From: JAGWAC01 sp038046265
GTDB taxonomy: Archaea > Nanobdellota > Nanobdellia > SCGC-AAA011-G17 > JACPIM01
Assembly (NCBI GenBank): GCA_038046265.1
Contig: JBBSWN010000029.1
Coordinates: 1 to 22,762, forward strand
Direction of reading: 5' to 3'
DNA: 22,762 nt
Under the pieces are notes generated by a model. It did not search any database. It worked only from the letters and a program-made list of their open reading frames with translations, and had not been told where the DNA came from. The position numbers and the translations under genes were made by a program. Of this stretch, positions 1-7,057 are shown piece after piece (position 1 is the stretch's first letter; each line of letters begins with the position of its first letter).

Positions 1-738
1 TTTACCTATTTTTCTTAATGCGTTTGCCAGACCACCTGGATTTTTTGTCGGTAATGCGCCTGATGCATCTGCCAAATATTCTCTTTTTCTTGAAATAGCT
101 AATTTTATTAATTCTGTAAATATAGGAGATAAAACTGCAAGAGTAAAACCAATTATGATTAAGATTAAGTTAGCTCCTTTTTTATCGTCAGATGATGTAA
201 ACATAAATGTTCTCAGAAAAAAATCACTTAAGATTACAATTGTGCCAACTAGAACTGCTACCAAGACCATGAATCTTATGTCATAGTTTTTAATATGACT
301 GATTTCATGTGCTAATACACCTTCTAACTCTTCTTTATTTAATTTCATCAAGCAGCCTTTTGTCACTGCTATGCTTGCATTTTTAGGATTTCTTCCTGTT
401 GCAAAGGCATTTATTGATAAATCGTTCATAATGTATAATTTCGGCATAGGTATTCCTGAACCAAGACTTAAACTTTCTACTAAATTGTATAAAACTTGAT
501 TTTGTTCTTTAGTTATTTTTTGTGCTCCTGAAACTTTCAAGACCATTTTATCACCCAAGAAATAACTGAATAAAGCGCTAAATACTGAAAAAAATAAAGC
601 AATGAAAATTCCAAAATATGCTCCTAATTGAAGAACTTCTCCGAAGATATAACCTAAACTAATTAGGATTACAAAGAAAAATAGAAATAATATTACTGAA
701 TTTCTTTTATTTATTGATATTTGCTGATAAACTGACAT
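1..738 (-). CDS. htpX: HtpX-like M48 zinc metalloprotease, C-terminus cut by window edge
   Basis: This is a membrane-bound zinc endoprotease of the M48 family, expected to degrade misfolded membrane proteins. The 246 visible residues start with MSVYQQIS and carry two N-terminal hydrophobic segments (about residues 15-62). The zinc motif HEISH is at residues 144-148, two further membrane segments follow, and the third zinc ligand Glu lies in REYLAD (about E220). HtpX proteins usually have about 280-300 residues, so some 40-50 C-terminal residues lie outside the window. The ATG at 738 follows a stretch with no gene. A lemA gene lies nearby at 1332-1877; lemA and htpX are often neighbours, but here an unrelated small gene sits between them. 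Confidence 0.93.
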   Translation of the reverse strand, partial: MSVYQQISINKRNSVILFLFFFVILISLGYIFGEVLQLGAYFGIFIALFFSVFSALFSYFLGDKMVLKVSGAQKITKEQNQVLYNLVESLSLGSGIPMPKLYIMNDLSINAFATGRNPKNASIAVTKGCLMKLNKEELEGVLAHEISHIKNYDIRFMVLVAVLVGTIVILSDFFLRTFMFTSSDDKKGANLILIIIGFTLAVLSPIFTELIKLAISRKREYLADASGALPTKNPGGLANALRKIGK

Positions 739-788
739 TTTATATTAAAAAAGCTACTATTTTTTTAAATGTTTCTAAAAAAGAAGAA

Positions 789-1139
789 TTAAGAAGGATA
801 AGCTTGAAACCTTCCGGATTTCACTTTTTCTTTTTCATACTTTTCTTTTCCTTCTCTATGAATTGCTGTGCAGAATGTTTTTAATTCATAGTCCTTAAAA
901 CCCGACAAATAGCCATAAACTCCTTCTTCTAAAGGACGTCCGATTCTGCCTTCTGAATGCGCTGCTGTAGCAGCACCCATTAAATTTGCAAAAATATTTG
1001 GATTAGAATCTGCAATTGCTGCTAGAACATCAATGTCTGGAAATCTCTCTCTTACGTTTCCATTACATCCAGTAAGCCTCTTAACAGCCTTTACTAGTTT
1101 GCTTTTTTCTACGCTTTCATTTGTTTCTGTTTGTGACAT
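789..1139 (-). CDS. small unknown protein between lemA and htpX
   Basis: This encodes a 116-residue protein that I do not recognise. The start was placed at the ATG at 1139 (MSQTETNESVEK) because a strong ribosome binding site, GGAGG, lies 5 nt upstream; an in-frame TTG at 1154 would read through that site. The N-terminus is polar. The middle (about residues 30-75) is rich in Ala, Gly and Ile, compatible with a small globular fold. The C-terminus (KEKYEKEKVKSG) is charged. There is no signal peptide or membrane segment, so it is probably cytoplasmic. It has its own 190-nt upstream region with paired inverted repeats, so it is probably transcribed separately from lemA. Confidence 0.7.
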   Translation of the reverse strand: MSQTETNESVEKSKLVKAVKRLTGCNGNVRERFPDIDVLAAIADSNPNIFANLMGAATAAHSEGRIGRPLEEGVYGYLSGFKDYELKTFCTAIHREGKEKYEKEKVKSGRFQAYPS

Positions 1140-1167
1140 TTTTCCTCCTAGCAAACTTCACTTTAAT

Positions 1168-1229
1168 CTTCTAAAAATCGTATAACATAAGCATTCAGAT
1201 TTTAGAAGAAAAAGTGTAAGAATGCTTAT
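1168..1229. promoter_or_regulatory. interlocked inverted repeats upstream of the 789-1139 gene
   Basis: Two inverted repeats interlock. Arms 1168-1179 and 1198-1208 (CTTCTAAAAATC / GATTTTAGAAG) pair except for one extra A. Arms 1187-1196 and 1220-1229 (ATAAGCATTC / GAATGCTTAT) pair perfectly over 10 bp. The order left-1, left-2, right-1, right-2 means the hairpins exclude each other or form a pseudoknot. The element ends 29 nt before the start codon at 1139. It may be a 5'-leader switch or a double operator; the function is inferred only from position and symmetry. Confidence 0.5.
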
Positions 1230-1331
1230 ATTAGCAATCTAAATAACAAAACACTACATTAATAATTTTAGATGTTCTGCTATTTTGCATAAAATTGTGC
1301 AATTATTTGAGTATTTAAACTTTTTGTTTTT

Positions 1332-1877
1332 TTAGAATTCTACTTTGACTAATTTCTTTTCAGATTCTTCAATTCCAAAATAAGGTTTTTTAGAGAAGTT
1401 GAATACATTTGCAATTATGTTTGTTGGAAAAGATTCTATGGATGTATTTAAGGAGTAAACTGCATCATTGTAAAACTGCCTTGAGTATGAGATTTTGTTT
1501 TCTGTAGCAGATAGCTCTTCTTGTAAATTTAGAAAGTTTCTGCTGGCCTGCAACTTAGGGTAGTTTTCTGCAACTGCAAAAATGCTTTTTAATATGTTTG
1601 AGAACTCGTTATTTGCTTTTGCCTTTGAGTTTACATCACCTTTAATTAAATTAGATCTTAATTCTGTCAATGTTTTTAGTGTGCCTTGTTCGTGCTTCAT
1701 GTAGCCTTTTACTGTGTTTACCAAGTTTGGGATTAAGTCATGACGCCTTTTTAACTGGACGTCAATCTGGTGCCAGGCGTTTTCTGTCTGGTTTCTTAGA
1801 CTTACTAATTTATTATATGCTAGAATAACTAAAAGAACTAGACCAGCTAAAATTATTATTAAAGTAACATATACCAT
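1332..1877 (-). CDS. lemA: LemA family protein
   Basis: This 181-residue LemA-family protein has one N-terminal membrane helix (about residues 2-22, TLIIILAGLVLLVILAYN) followed by a helical domain. Family features are the stretch LVSLRNQTENAWHQIDVQLKRR followed by DLIPNLVNTVKGYMKHE, and the late ENKISYSRQFYNDAVYSLN. The length is typical of LemA proteins. The molecular role is poorly known; the family sits at membranes and is often encoded beside HtpX. The start was set at the ATG at 1877 instead of the in-frame GTG at 1883, because a TATA-like TATTTAAA is centred about 26 nt upstream of the ATG, fitting a leaderless transcript. Confidence 0.9.
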   Translation of the reverse strand: MVYVTLIIILAGLVLLVILAYNKLVSLRNQTENAWHQIDVQLKRRHDLIPNLVNTVKGYMKHEQGTLKTLTELRSNLIKGDVNSKAKANNEFSNILKSIFAVAENYPKLQASRNFLNLQEELSATENKISYSRQFYNDAVYSLNTSIESFPTNIIANVFNFSKKPYFGIEESEKKLVKVEF

Positions 1878-1922
1878 AAGCACAAGAAGATTTATATGCT
1901 TTAAATATTTTTCTAATTACAA
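1878..1922. promoter_or_regulatory. divergent promoter region for lemA and the HerA-like gene
   Basis: Only 45 bp separate the two divergent start codons. On the plus strand TTTATATG (1891-1898) is centred about 28 nt before the ATG at 1923. On the minus strand TATTTAAA (1900-1907) is centred about 26 nt before the ATG at 1877. Both distances fit archaeal TATA boxes of leaderless transcripts, so the promoters overlap and may compete. Confidence 0.65.
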
Positions 1923-4583
1923 ATGCCATTTGACATTATAATAGGGAGAAATGAGGAGGACAAGAAGAAGTTTGGTGACAAAGGACTGGTATATTTAGGA
2001 AAGCAATATGTCCAAATTGGGCAGAATATTTCAATGGCAAACAATGTTTACATGGATATTGCAAAAACTCATCAAGTTTTGATTGTTGGAAAGAAAGGTA
2101 GTGGCAAAAGTTTTTCAGCTTCTGTAATTGCAGAAGAAATTTCTACACTGCCAGAAGAAGTTAAAAGGAATATTTCTGTCTTGTTTTTTGACACTATGGG
2201 GATTTTCTGGACTATGAAATTTCCAAATAAAAGACAGGAAGGATTATTGGAAAAATGGGGGATGAGGGCTGAATCAATTCCTATTGATGTTTATGTTCCT
2301 GAAGGTTACTATGATTATTACAAGGAAAACAAGATACCAGCTGATTTTAAATTTTCTATAAGAACGAGTGAATTAAATGCTTCTGACTGGTGCGAAGTTT
2401 TTGAAGTTAAACTAACTGAAACTATTGGTGTTGCTTTAGAAAGTATTTTACTAGAATTAAAAGACAGAAGAGAAGATTATTCTATAACTGATATAATTAA
2501 AGAAATTAAGGACAATAAAAGATTTAATCAGGAAATAAAAAATGCTTTAGAGAACAGATTTATTTCTGCGGATAAATGGGGGTTATTTGGCGAGAAAGGA
2601 ACGAGGATTAAGGATATTGTAGGGCCTGGAAAAGTTTCTGTTTTAGACATTTCAATTTATACAAATATTTCAGGAAATTTAAGGATCAAGGCTTTAGTAA
2701 TTGCATTAATTTCAAGAAAAATTTTAGAGCAGAGAATTTTAGCGAGAAAATTAGAAGAAATTGAGGAGATAGAATATCAAAGCGAGTTTTTTAAAGAAGA
2801 AAAAGAAAAAGATGAACCAATGGTATGGCTTGTACTTGACGAATGCTTGCCTTATGACTCTTTAATAAAAACTGATAAAGGAGAAATTAAAATCGGTGAT
2901 TTAGTAAAAAGAATTGATTGTGGTGAAGAGATCAAAGTTCGCGGATACAATAAAGAAAACGATACTTATAATTATTTTAAAATATTAAAAACTCATAAAA
3001 TAGAACCAAGAGAATTAATAAAATTAAAAACAGAAACTGGCAGAGAATTAAATTGTACTCCAGACCACCCAATTTTAACGAAAAATGGTTTCATTTCATC
3101 TATTTCTGCAAAAGAGACTGCTTTTCCTTTAGAAGTAGATTATAAATCAGAAAAAAAGCTAATTATAGCAAGATTAGCAGGTCATATTTTGGGAGATGGT
3201 TATTTATCTAAAATTAAATGTGTTGGATTTTGCGGAAAGGGGAATAATGATTTAGAGTTAATAAAAAGGGATTTAGATCTAATTGATTTCAAATATTCAA
3301 GCACTTATGAGAGAATAACAAATTCAATAATAACAGATAAAAATGAAAATAAATTAAATGTTGTTGGGATTAGCCAAGAGTTTAGATCTGGACGACCAGC
3401 ATTTTATTTTTTTAAGAAACTAGGCTTTCCTATTGGTAAGAAAACAGGAATTGAATTCAATGTTCCTGAATTTATTCAAAAAGGAACTAAAGAGGAAAAA
3501 GCAGAGTTTTTAGCCGCACTTACAGCTTCTGATGGTTCTAAAATCTCGAAAGCCAAAAATTCGAAAATTGATTTTAATCCAATAAGAATCGTCTTTCATA
3601 AAAATGAAGAATTAGAAAAAAATGGGTGGGAATATGCAAAACAAATTGCAATATTATTTTCAGATTTGGGAATTAATATAAGTTCAATAAAAAAAATAAA
3701 AGGAAATATCAAAAAAAACGGAAATAAAACAATTAAATTCACTATTACTTTAGCGAAATCTGTTGGAAATACTATTAATTTTTTAGAAAAGGTAAATTAT
3801 AGATATCACTCCAAAAAAGAGCTGGATTCAAGAAAATGGTTAGCTTATTTGAGATATTATAACAACCTAATAGAGAAATGGAATAAAAGAAGAAATAAAG
3901 CTGTACCTATATTTAATGAAGGTAATTCAAGTCAAGCTGAAATTGTTAGATTATTACATTTAGGAAGTCATCAAAGACTTAGCTGGTGGATAACGCATCC
4001 AAATCAAAAAACAAGAATCGGTAAAGAATTGACTGACTTTGATACTTGGGTTAATGAACGATGTCAGGGTAAAGTTTTATTTGAAAAGATTAAAAACATA
4101 GAAATTTTACCTAAAGAAAACTTATTTGATATTGAAGTTGATCAAGTACATAATTTTATAGCAAATGACACTATTGTTCATAATTGTCATGAATTTCTTC
4201 CCAAAGATGAAAAGACCGCAGCAACAGATGCTTTAATTAGAGTAATAAGAGAAGGAAGACAGCCTGGAATTTCTTTAATTGCAATTTCACAGCAGCCTGG
4301 AGAATTAGTCAAGGATGTTTTGACTCAAGCTGACATAATTTTAGCACATAGGTTGACTGCAAAAAAAGACATTGAAGCTTTAAATTCAATTATGCAAACA
4401 TATTTATATTCTGACTTAAGCACACATATTAATAATTTACCTAAGGCAAGAGGCGCTGGGATTTTATTAGATGACAATTCTGAAAGAATTTATTCAATGC
4501 AAGTTCATCCAAAGAAAAGCTGGCACGGCGGGGAAGCTCCTTCGAGTGTAAAAGAGAAAAAACAAAGCTTGATTATAAAATAA
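1923..4583 (+). CDS. HerA-like DNA-translocating ATPase (DUF87) interrupted by an intein
   Basis: This encodes 886 residues. After removal of the predicted intein (residues 308-754) the mature protein would have 439 residues. It belongs to the HerA/FtsK-like P-loop ATPases, hexameric motors on double-stranded DNA in end resection and repair. Walker A is GKKGSGKS at residues 56-63. Walker B is VWLVLDE ending at residue 307, directly followed by the intein, then CHEFLPKDEK resumes at 755. Downstream, LIAISQQPGEL and ADIILAHRLT match the conserved C-terminal part of such ATPases. No nurA is visible nearby, so the exact subfamily (true HerA or a DPANN HerA-like protein) stays open. A TATA box at 1891-1898 suggests a leaderless transcript. 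Confidence 0.9.
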   Translation: MPFDIIIGRNEEDKKKFGDKGLVYLGKQYVQIGQNISMANNVYMDIAKTHQVLIVGKKGSGKSFSASVIAEEISTLPEEVKRNISVLFFDTMGIFWTMKFPNKRQEGLLEKWGMRAESIPIDVYVPEGYYDYYKENKIPADFKFSIRTSELNASDWCEVFEVKLTETIGVALESILLELKDRREDYSITDIIKEIKDNKRFNQEIKNALENRFISADKWGLFGEKGTRIKDIVGPGKVSVLDISIYTNISGNLRIKALVIALISRKILEQRILARKLEEIEEIEYQSEFFKEEKEKDEPMVWLVLDECLPYDSLIKTDKGEIKIGDLVKRIDCGEEIKVRGYNKENDTYNYFKILKTHKIEPRELIKLKTETGRELNCTPDHPILTKNGFISSISAKETAFPLEVDYKSEKKLIIARLAGHILGDGYLSKIKCVGFCGKGNNDLELIKRDLDLIDFKYSSTYERITNSIITDKNENKLNVVGISQEFRSGRPAFYFFKKLGFPIGKKTGIEFNVPEFIQKGTKEEKAEFLAALTASDGSKISKAKNSKIDFNPIRIVFHKNEELEKNGWEYAKQIAILFSDLGINISSIKKIKGNIKKNGNKTIKFTITLAKSVGNTINFLEKVNYRYHSKKELDSRKWLAYLRYYNNLIEKWNKRRNKAVPIFNEGNSSQAEIVRLLHLGSHQRLSWWITHPNQKTRIGKELTDFDTWVNERCQGKVLFEKIKNIEILPKENLFDIEVDQVHNFIANDTIVHNCHEFLPKDEKTAATDALIRVIREGRQPGISLIAISQQPGELVKDVLTQADIILAHRLTAKKDIEALNSIMQTYLYSDLSTHINNLPKARGAGILLDDNSERIYSMQVHPKKSWHGGEAPSSVKEKKQSLIIK
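2844..4184 (+). other. class 1 intein with LAGLIDADG homing endonuclease and HTH insert
   Basis: An in-frame intein of 447 residues (host residues 308-754). Block A begins with Cys308 (CLPYDSLIKT). Block B has TPDHP with His382. The two LAGLIDADG motifs are LAGHILGDG (residues 418-426, Asp425) and LAALTASDG (530-538, Asp537). Block F is ENLFDIEVDQVHNF. Block G ends with His753-Asn754, and Cys755 is the first C-extein residue. All residues needed for protein splicing and both endonuclease acidic residues are present, so it looks active. Between the endonuclease and the C-terminal Hint part, residues about 663-700 (SSQAEIVRLLHL...LSWWI) look like a helix-turn-helix that may help DNA binding. 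Confidence 0.95.
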
Positions 4584-4607
4584 CTTTTCCATATTTGTAA
4601 TAAATGT

Positions 4608-4616
4608 TTTTATATA
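4608..4616 (+). promoter_or_regulatory. TATA box of nreA
   Basis: TTTTATATATT lies in the 56-nt gap after the HerA-like gene and is centred about 28 nt before the ATG at 4640, with no ribosome binding site between. This fits a leaderless transcript that is separate from the upstream gene. Confidence 0.6.
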
Positions 4617-4639
4617 TTTCAAAATCTTAATATCTTTTT

Positions 4640-5836
4640 ATGGGATATATCTGCCAGAACTGTAATTCAAAACATCCTTTTTTTAAAGATGGATTTTGTC
4701 CTTTTCAAGATATTATTAGAAAGTTTTCTCCACAATCTTTTAAACTAGATTTTTTGGGAAATACGCCACCAGACATTTTTGTAGGAGAATATAATTACCC
4801 AAATGTTTTTACTGGAATCTTAAGTCCTATAGAGTATAAGGAAGAGAATAGTATTTTGAGTAATCCAGAAGAGTGGTTTAAAAATAAATTAGGAATAAGC
4901 GAGATTTTGTTTAACAGAAGCAGTATGATTTATTCCAGGTTTAAAAGCAATGTCAGGACAGGGAATAAATTATTAGAAGTAATGCAGGAAGTTTCAATGA
5001 GCAAAAAGGGAGTTGATGTTGAATTTAATTTAGAAAGAAGGCCTAAATTAAGTTTAGGTGTTGATTTAAGAAATATTCCAGTAAGCAATCCTGCTCCTTT
5101 GAAGAAAGCAGTTATAACTGAGAATGTAAATGTGGACAGAAATGTTGAGAAACTTGTTTATGCAGATGACATAAAATCACAAGAAGGAATCTTAAGTTTA
5201 TACAACAAGGGATTTAACATTAGTTATTTAATCAAATTACTTTCAGCTGGGTTATTAGGGATTAAAGATAATAGAAGATTAGTGCCAACTAAATGGAGCA
5301 TTACAGCTGTTGATACTTTACTATCCAAAAATTTAATGAAAAACATTAGAGATTACAAGTGGGTTGACAAATTTTATGTTTTTCATGACACTTATTTAGG
5401 AAACCATTATGAAATTATTTTAATACCACAAGAATGGAGCTTTGAGGTAATAGAAACAAAACTTCCTGGAACTGATGAAAGTTATTATTGGCAGGATTTT
5501 GAAAGCTATAATGACAGAAAAAATTATGCTTCTGATGTTACTGGAGCTTACTATGCAAACAGATTAAGCACTTGTGAGTATTTAGAGAAAGTTAAAAGAC
5601 AAGCAGGAGTTTTAGTTTTAAGAGAAATAGGAAATTACTGGGCTCCTTTAGGAGTGGGAATTTTAAGAGAAGTTTCAAGAAATGCTTTTAACAAAGGACC
5701 TTTAGTTTTTAATAATTTAAAGGAAGTTTCTGAGAATATACAGGAAAGAATGAAGATGGATTTAAACAAGTTGTTTAACAGGAGTTTTTTGCTTAAGAAG
5801 CATAATTCGCAGATGAAATTGAGCAATTTCTTTTAG
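4640..5836 (+). CDS. nreA: NreA-type archaeal DNA repair protein with C-terminal PIP box
   Basis: A 398-residue protein of the archaeal Nre family, DNA repair factors reported to act with PCNA. The N-terminus has a zinc-finger-like CxxC...H...C pattern (Cys5, Cys8, His12, Cys20; ICQNCNSKHPFFKDGFCP), typical of Nre. The body matches the Nre N- and C-terminal domains, for example DIFVGEYNYPNVFTGILSP and RQAGVLVLREIGNYWAPLGVG. The last eight residues, QMKLSNFF (391-398), are a canonical PCNA-interacting motif QxxLxxFF at the extreme C-terminus. It lies just downstream of the HerA-like ATPase and is probably part of a repair neighbourhood. Family assignment comes from recalled motifs, not a search. 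Confidence 0.9.
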   Translation: MGYICQNCNSKHPFFKDGFCPFQDIIRKFSPQSFKLDFLGNTPPDIFVGEYNYPNVFTGILSPIEYKEENSILSNPEEWFKNKLGISEILFNRSSMIYSRFKSNVRTGNKLLEVMQEVSMSKKGVDVEFNLERRPKLSLGVDLRNIPVSNPAPLKKAVITENVNVDRNVEKLVYADDIKSQEGILSLYNKGFNISYLIKLLSAGLLGIKDNRRLVPTKWSITAVDTLLSKNLMKNIRDYKWVDKFYVFHDTYLGNHYEIILIPQEWSFEVIETKLPGTDESYYWQDFESYNDRKNYASDVTGAYYANRLSTCEYLEKVKRQAGVLVLREIGNYWAPLGVGILREVSRNAFNKGPLVFNNLKEVSENIQERMKMDLNKLFNRSFLLKKHNSQMKLSNFF

Positions 5837-5850
5837 GAAATTCCAAAAGT

Positions 5851-5858
5851 TTTAAATA
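5851..5858 (+). promoter_or_regulatory. TATA box of small gene 5883-6083
   Basis: TTTAAATA centred about 28 nt before the ATG at 5883 and just after the nreA stop. The placement is that of a leaderless archaeal promoter. Confidence 0.5.
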
Positions 5859-5882
5859 CTACTTAGGAGAGGTGTTTCTGGC

Positions 5883-6083
5883 ATGCAGATAAGACTTAAG
5901 GAAATGATAGAAAGAAGAAATAAAGAAAGGAGGTATGTAGATAGTGTAATGAGATTTTTTAATGAGATGACACAAGAAGAGAGAGAAGCTGGGGAAAGAC
6001 AGATTATCTATTTAGACAGAAGCAGAGAAAAATGGGTATCTAAATGTGACCAAAGAGTTATAGATAAAGAAATTAAGTACTAA
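5883..6083 (+). CDS. small charged protein of unknown function
   Basis: This encodes 66 residues with a high content of Arg, Lys and Glu and no membrane segment. The composition (IRLKEMIERRNKERRY..., EEREAGERQ) predicts mostly helix. I recognise no family. Support for a real gene is a TATA box at the right distance, a clean ATG, a fit between nreA and rpl15e without overlap, and an archaeal promoter directly after its stop for the next gene. A single Cys is present and no zinc motif. It could be a small nucleic-acid-binding or adaptor protein, but nothing in the sequence proves this. Confidence 0.6.
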   Translation: MQIRLKEMIERRNKERRYVDSVMRFFNEMTQEEREAGERQIIYLDRSREKWVSKCDQRVIDKEIKY

Positions 6084-6110
6084 CCTGGACAAATTAAATT
6101 AATTAAAAAA

Positions 6111-6120
6111 GTTTATAAAC
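6111..6120 (+). promoter_or_regulatory. TATA box of rpl15e
   Basis: GTTTATAAAC, a perfect 10-bp palindrome, is centred about 28 nt before the ATG at 6144. It is the likely promoter of the ribosomal protein gene. Confidence 0.6.
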
Positions 6121-6143
6121 TGAATTTCTAGAATAAAAGAAAA

Positions 6144-6752
6144 ATGAAAAGTGCCTATAGTTTTATTCAAGAAGCCTGGAAAAAGCCTGACATGGATTTA
6201 TTAAGGCAGAGAATGATTGAATGGAGAAAAGAGCCTTCTGTTATTAAATTAGAAAGACCAACAAGATTAGACAGGGCAAGGAATTTAGGGTATAAAGCTA
6301 AGCAGGGATTTTTAATTGCCAGGGTGAAATTAAAGAGAGGGGGGAGACAAAGAGAGCAGTTTAAGGCAGGAAGAAAGCCGAGAAAAATGAGAAGGCTTGA
6401 GATTATAAATGAAAGTTATAAGTTAATTGCTGAAAAAAGGGCAAACAAGAAGTTTCATAATTTTGAAGTTCTAAATTCGTACTGGGTTGGGAAAGACGGT
6501 TTATATTATTGGTTTGAAGTAATTTTAATAGATCCTGATAATCCTGTAATTAGAAGTGACAGAAAACTTAGCTGGATTTTAAATAAGAAAGGAAGAGTTT
6601 ACAGAGGGCTGACAAGCAGTGCAAGAAAGACACGAGGATTAAGAGGAAGAGGAAAAGGACATGAGAAGATGAGGCCGAGCAAGTGGGCTAATTTATTGAA
6701 AAAGTGGAAAAAAGCAGAGAAAAAAGGCAAAGCTCTCAAGACTTTAGATTAA
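6144..6752 (+). CDS. rpl15e: 50S ribosomal protein L15e
   Basis: A 202-residue basic protein matching archaeal/eukaryal ribosomal protein L15e (eL15), a component of the large subunit bound to 23S rRNA. Diagnostic stretches are the N-terminal SAYSFIQEAWKKP, the RARNLGYKAKQGFLIARVKLKRGGR region, the conserved LNSYWVGKDGLYYWFEVILIDP, and the C-terminal GLTSSARKTRGLRGRGKGHEK. The length is close to the usual 190-205. It is transcribed from its own promoter and its end overlaps the convergent gene at 6744-7007 by 9 bp. L15e is absent from bacteria, so it is strong evidence for an archaeal origin of this window. Confidence 0.98.
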   Translation: MKSAYSFIQEAWKKPDMDLLRQRMIEWRKEPSVIKLERPTRLDRARNLGYKAKQGFLIARVKLKRGGRQREQFKAGRKPRKMRRLEIINESYKLIAEKRANKKFHNFEVLNSYWVGKDGLYYWFEVILIDPDNPVIRSDRKLSWILNKKGRVYRGLTSSARKTRGLRGRGKGHEKMRPSKWANLLKKWKKAEKKGKALKTLD

Positions 6753-7007
6753 TTTTTTCTTTCTTAAAAAAGAGAATATAAGGAAAACAAGGATTATTAT
6801 CAATATTAAGGCTGCTATAAAGGAACTTAAAATTACAGCTACAAGGATTATAATTGGGAAGAAAACAGCTAAAAGAATTCTGTATTTTAGGTTTATCAGT
6901 TTTTTTCCAAATATCTCAATTCTAGATGTTTTTACGAAAATATATATTGCGATTAACAAGAATATATAAATTAAAATTCTTTCTATTAATGTAAGCTCAA
7001 AAGGCAT
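6744..7007 (-). CDS. small integral membrane protein
   Basis: This encodes 87 residues that are almost entirely hydrophobic, with about three membrane helices (residues 9-26, 43-60 and 61-80) separated by a basic loop (KKLINLKYR) and ending in RKKKLI. By the positive-inside rule the loop and tail would face the cytoplasm. I do not recognise a family. The ATG at 7007 is 26 nt from a TATA box shared with the divergent surface-protein gene. The stop codon overlaps the end of rpl15e. Such small membrane proteins are easily over-predicted, but the promoter spacing supports it. Confidence 0.6.
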   Translation of the reverse strand: MPFELTLIERILIYIFLLIAIYIFVKTSRIEIFGKKLINLKYRILLAVFFPIIILVAVILSSFIAALILIIILVFLIFSFLRKKKLI

Positions 7008-7015
7008 ATTAAAAT

Positions 7016-7057
7016 GCTTTTTAAGTGATTTATAAAATTTACCAAAAAGGGGAGAAT
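7016..7057. promoter_or_regulatory. shared divergent promoter with palindromic TATA box
   Basis: The palindrome TTTATAAA (7029-7036) is centred about 25 nt from the ATG at 7058 (plus) and about 26 nt from the ATG at 7007 (minus). The same box could therefore serve both genes. A second box, TTTTTAAG (7018-7025), could instead start a short leader carrying the GGGGAG ribosome binding site (7049-7054) of the plus-strand gene. Confidence 0.5.

Noticed and set aside
1281..1302. Dyad TTGCA-N8-TGCAA upstream of the 789-1139 gene
   Set aside because: Arms are only 5 bp in an AT-rich region; too weak to call an operator.
7025..7057. N-terminal extension of the surface protein from GTG
   Set aside because: It crosses the TATA box and the GGGGAG ribosome binding site, and the signal peptide begins at the ATG at 7058.
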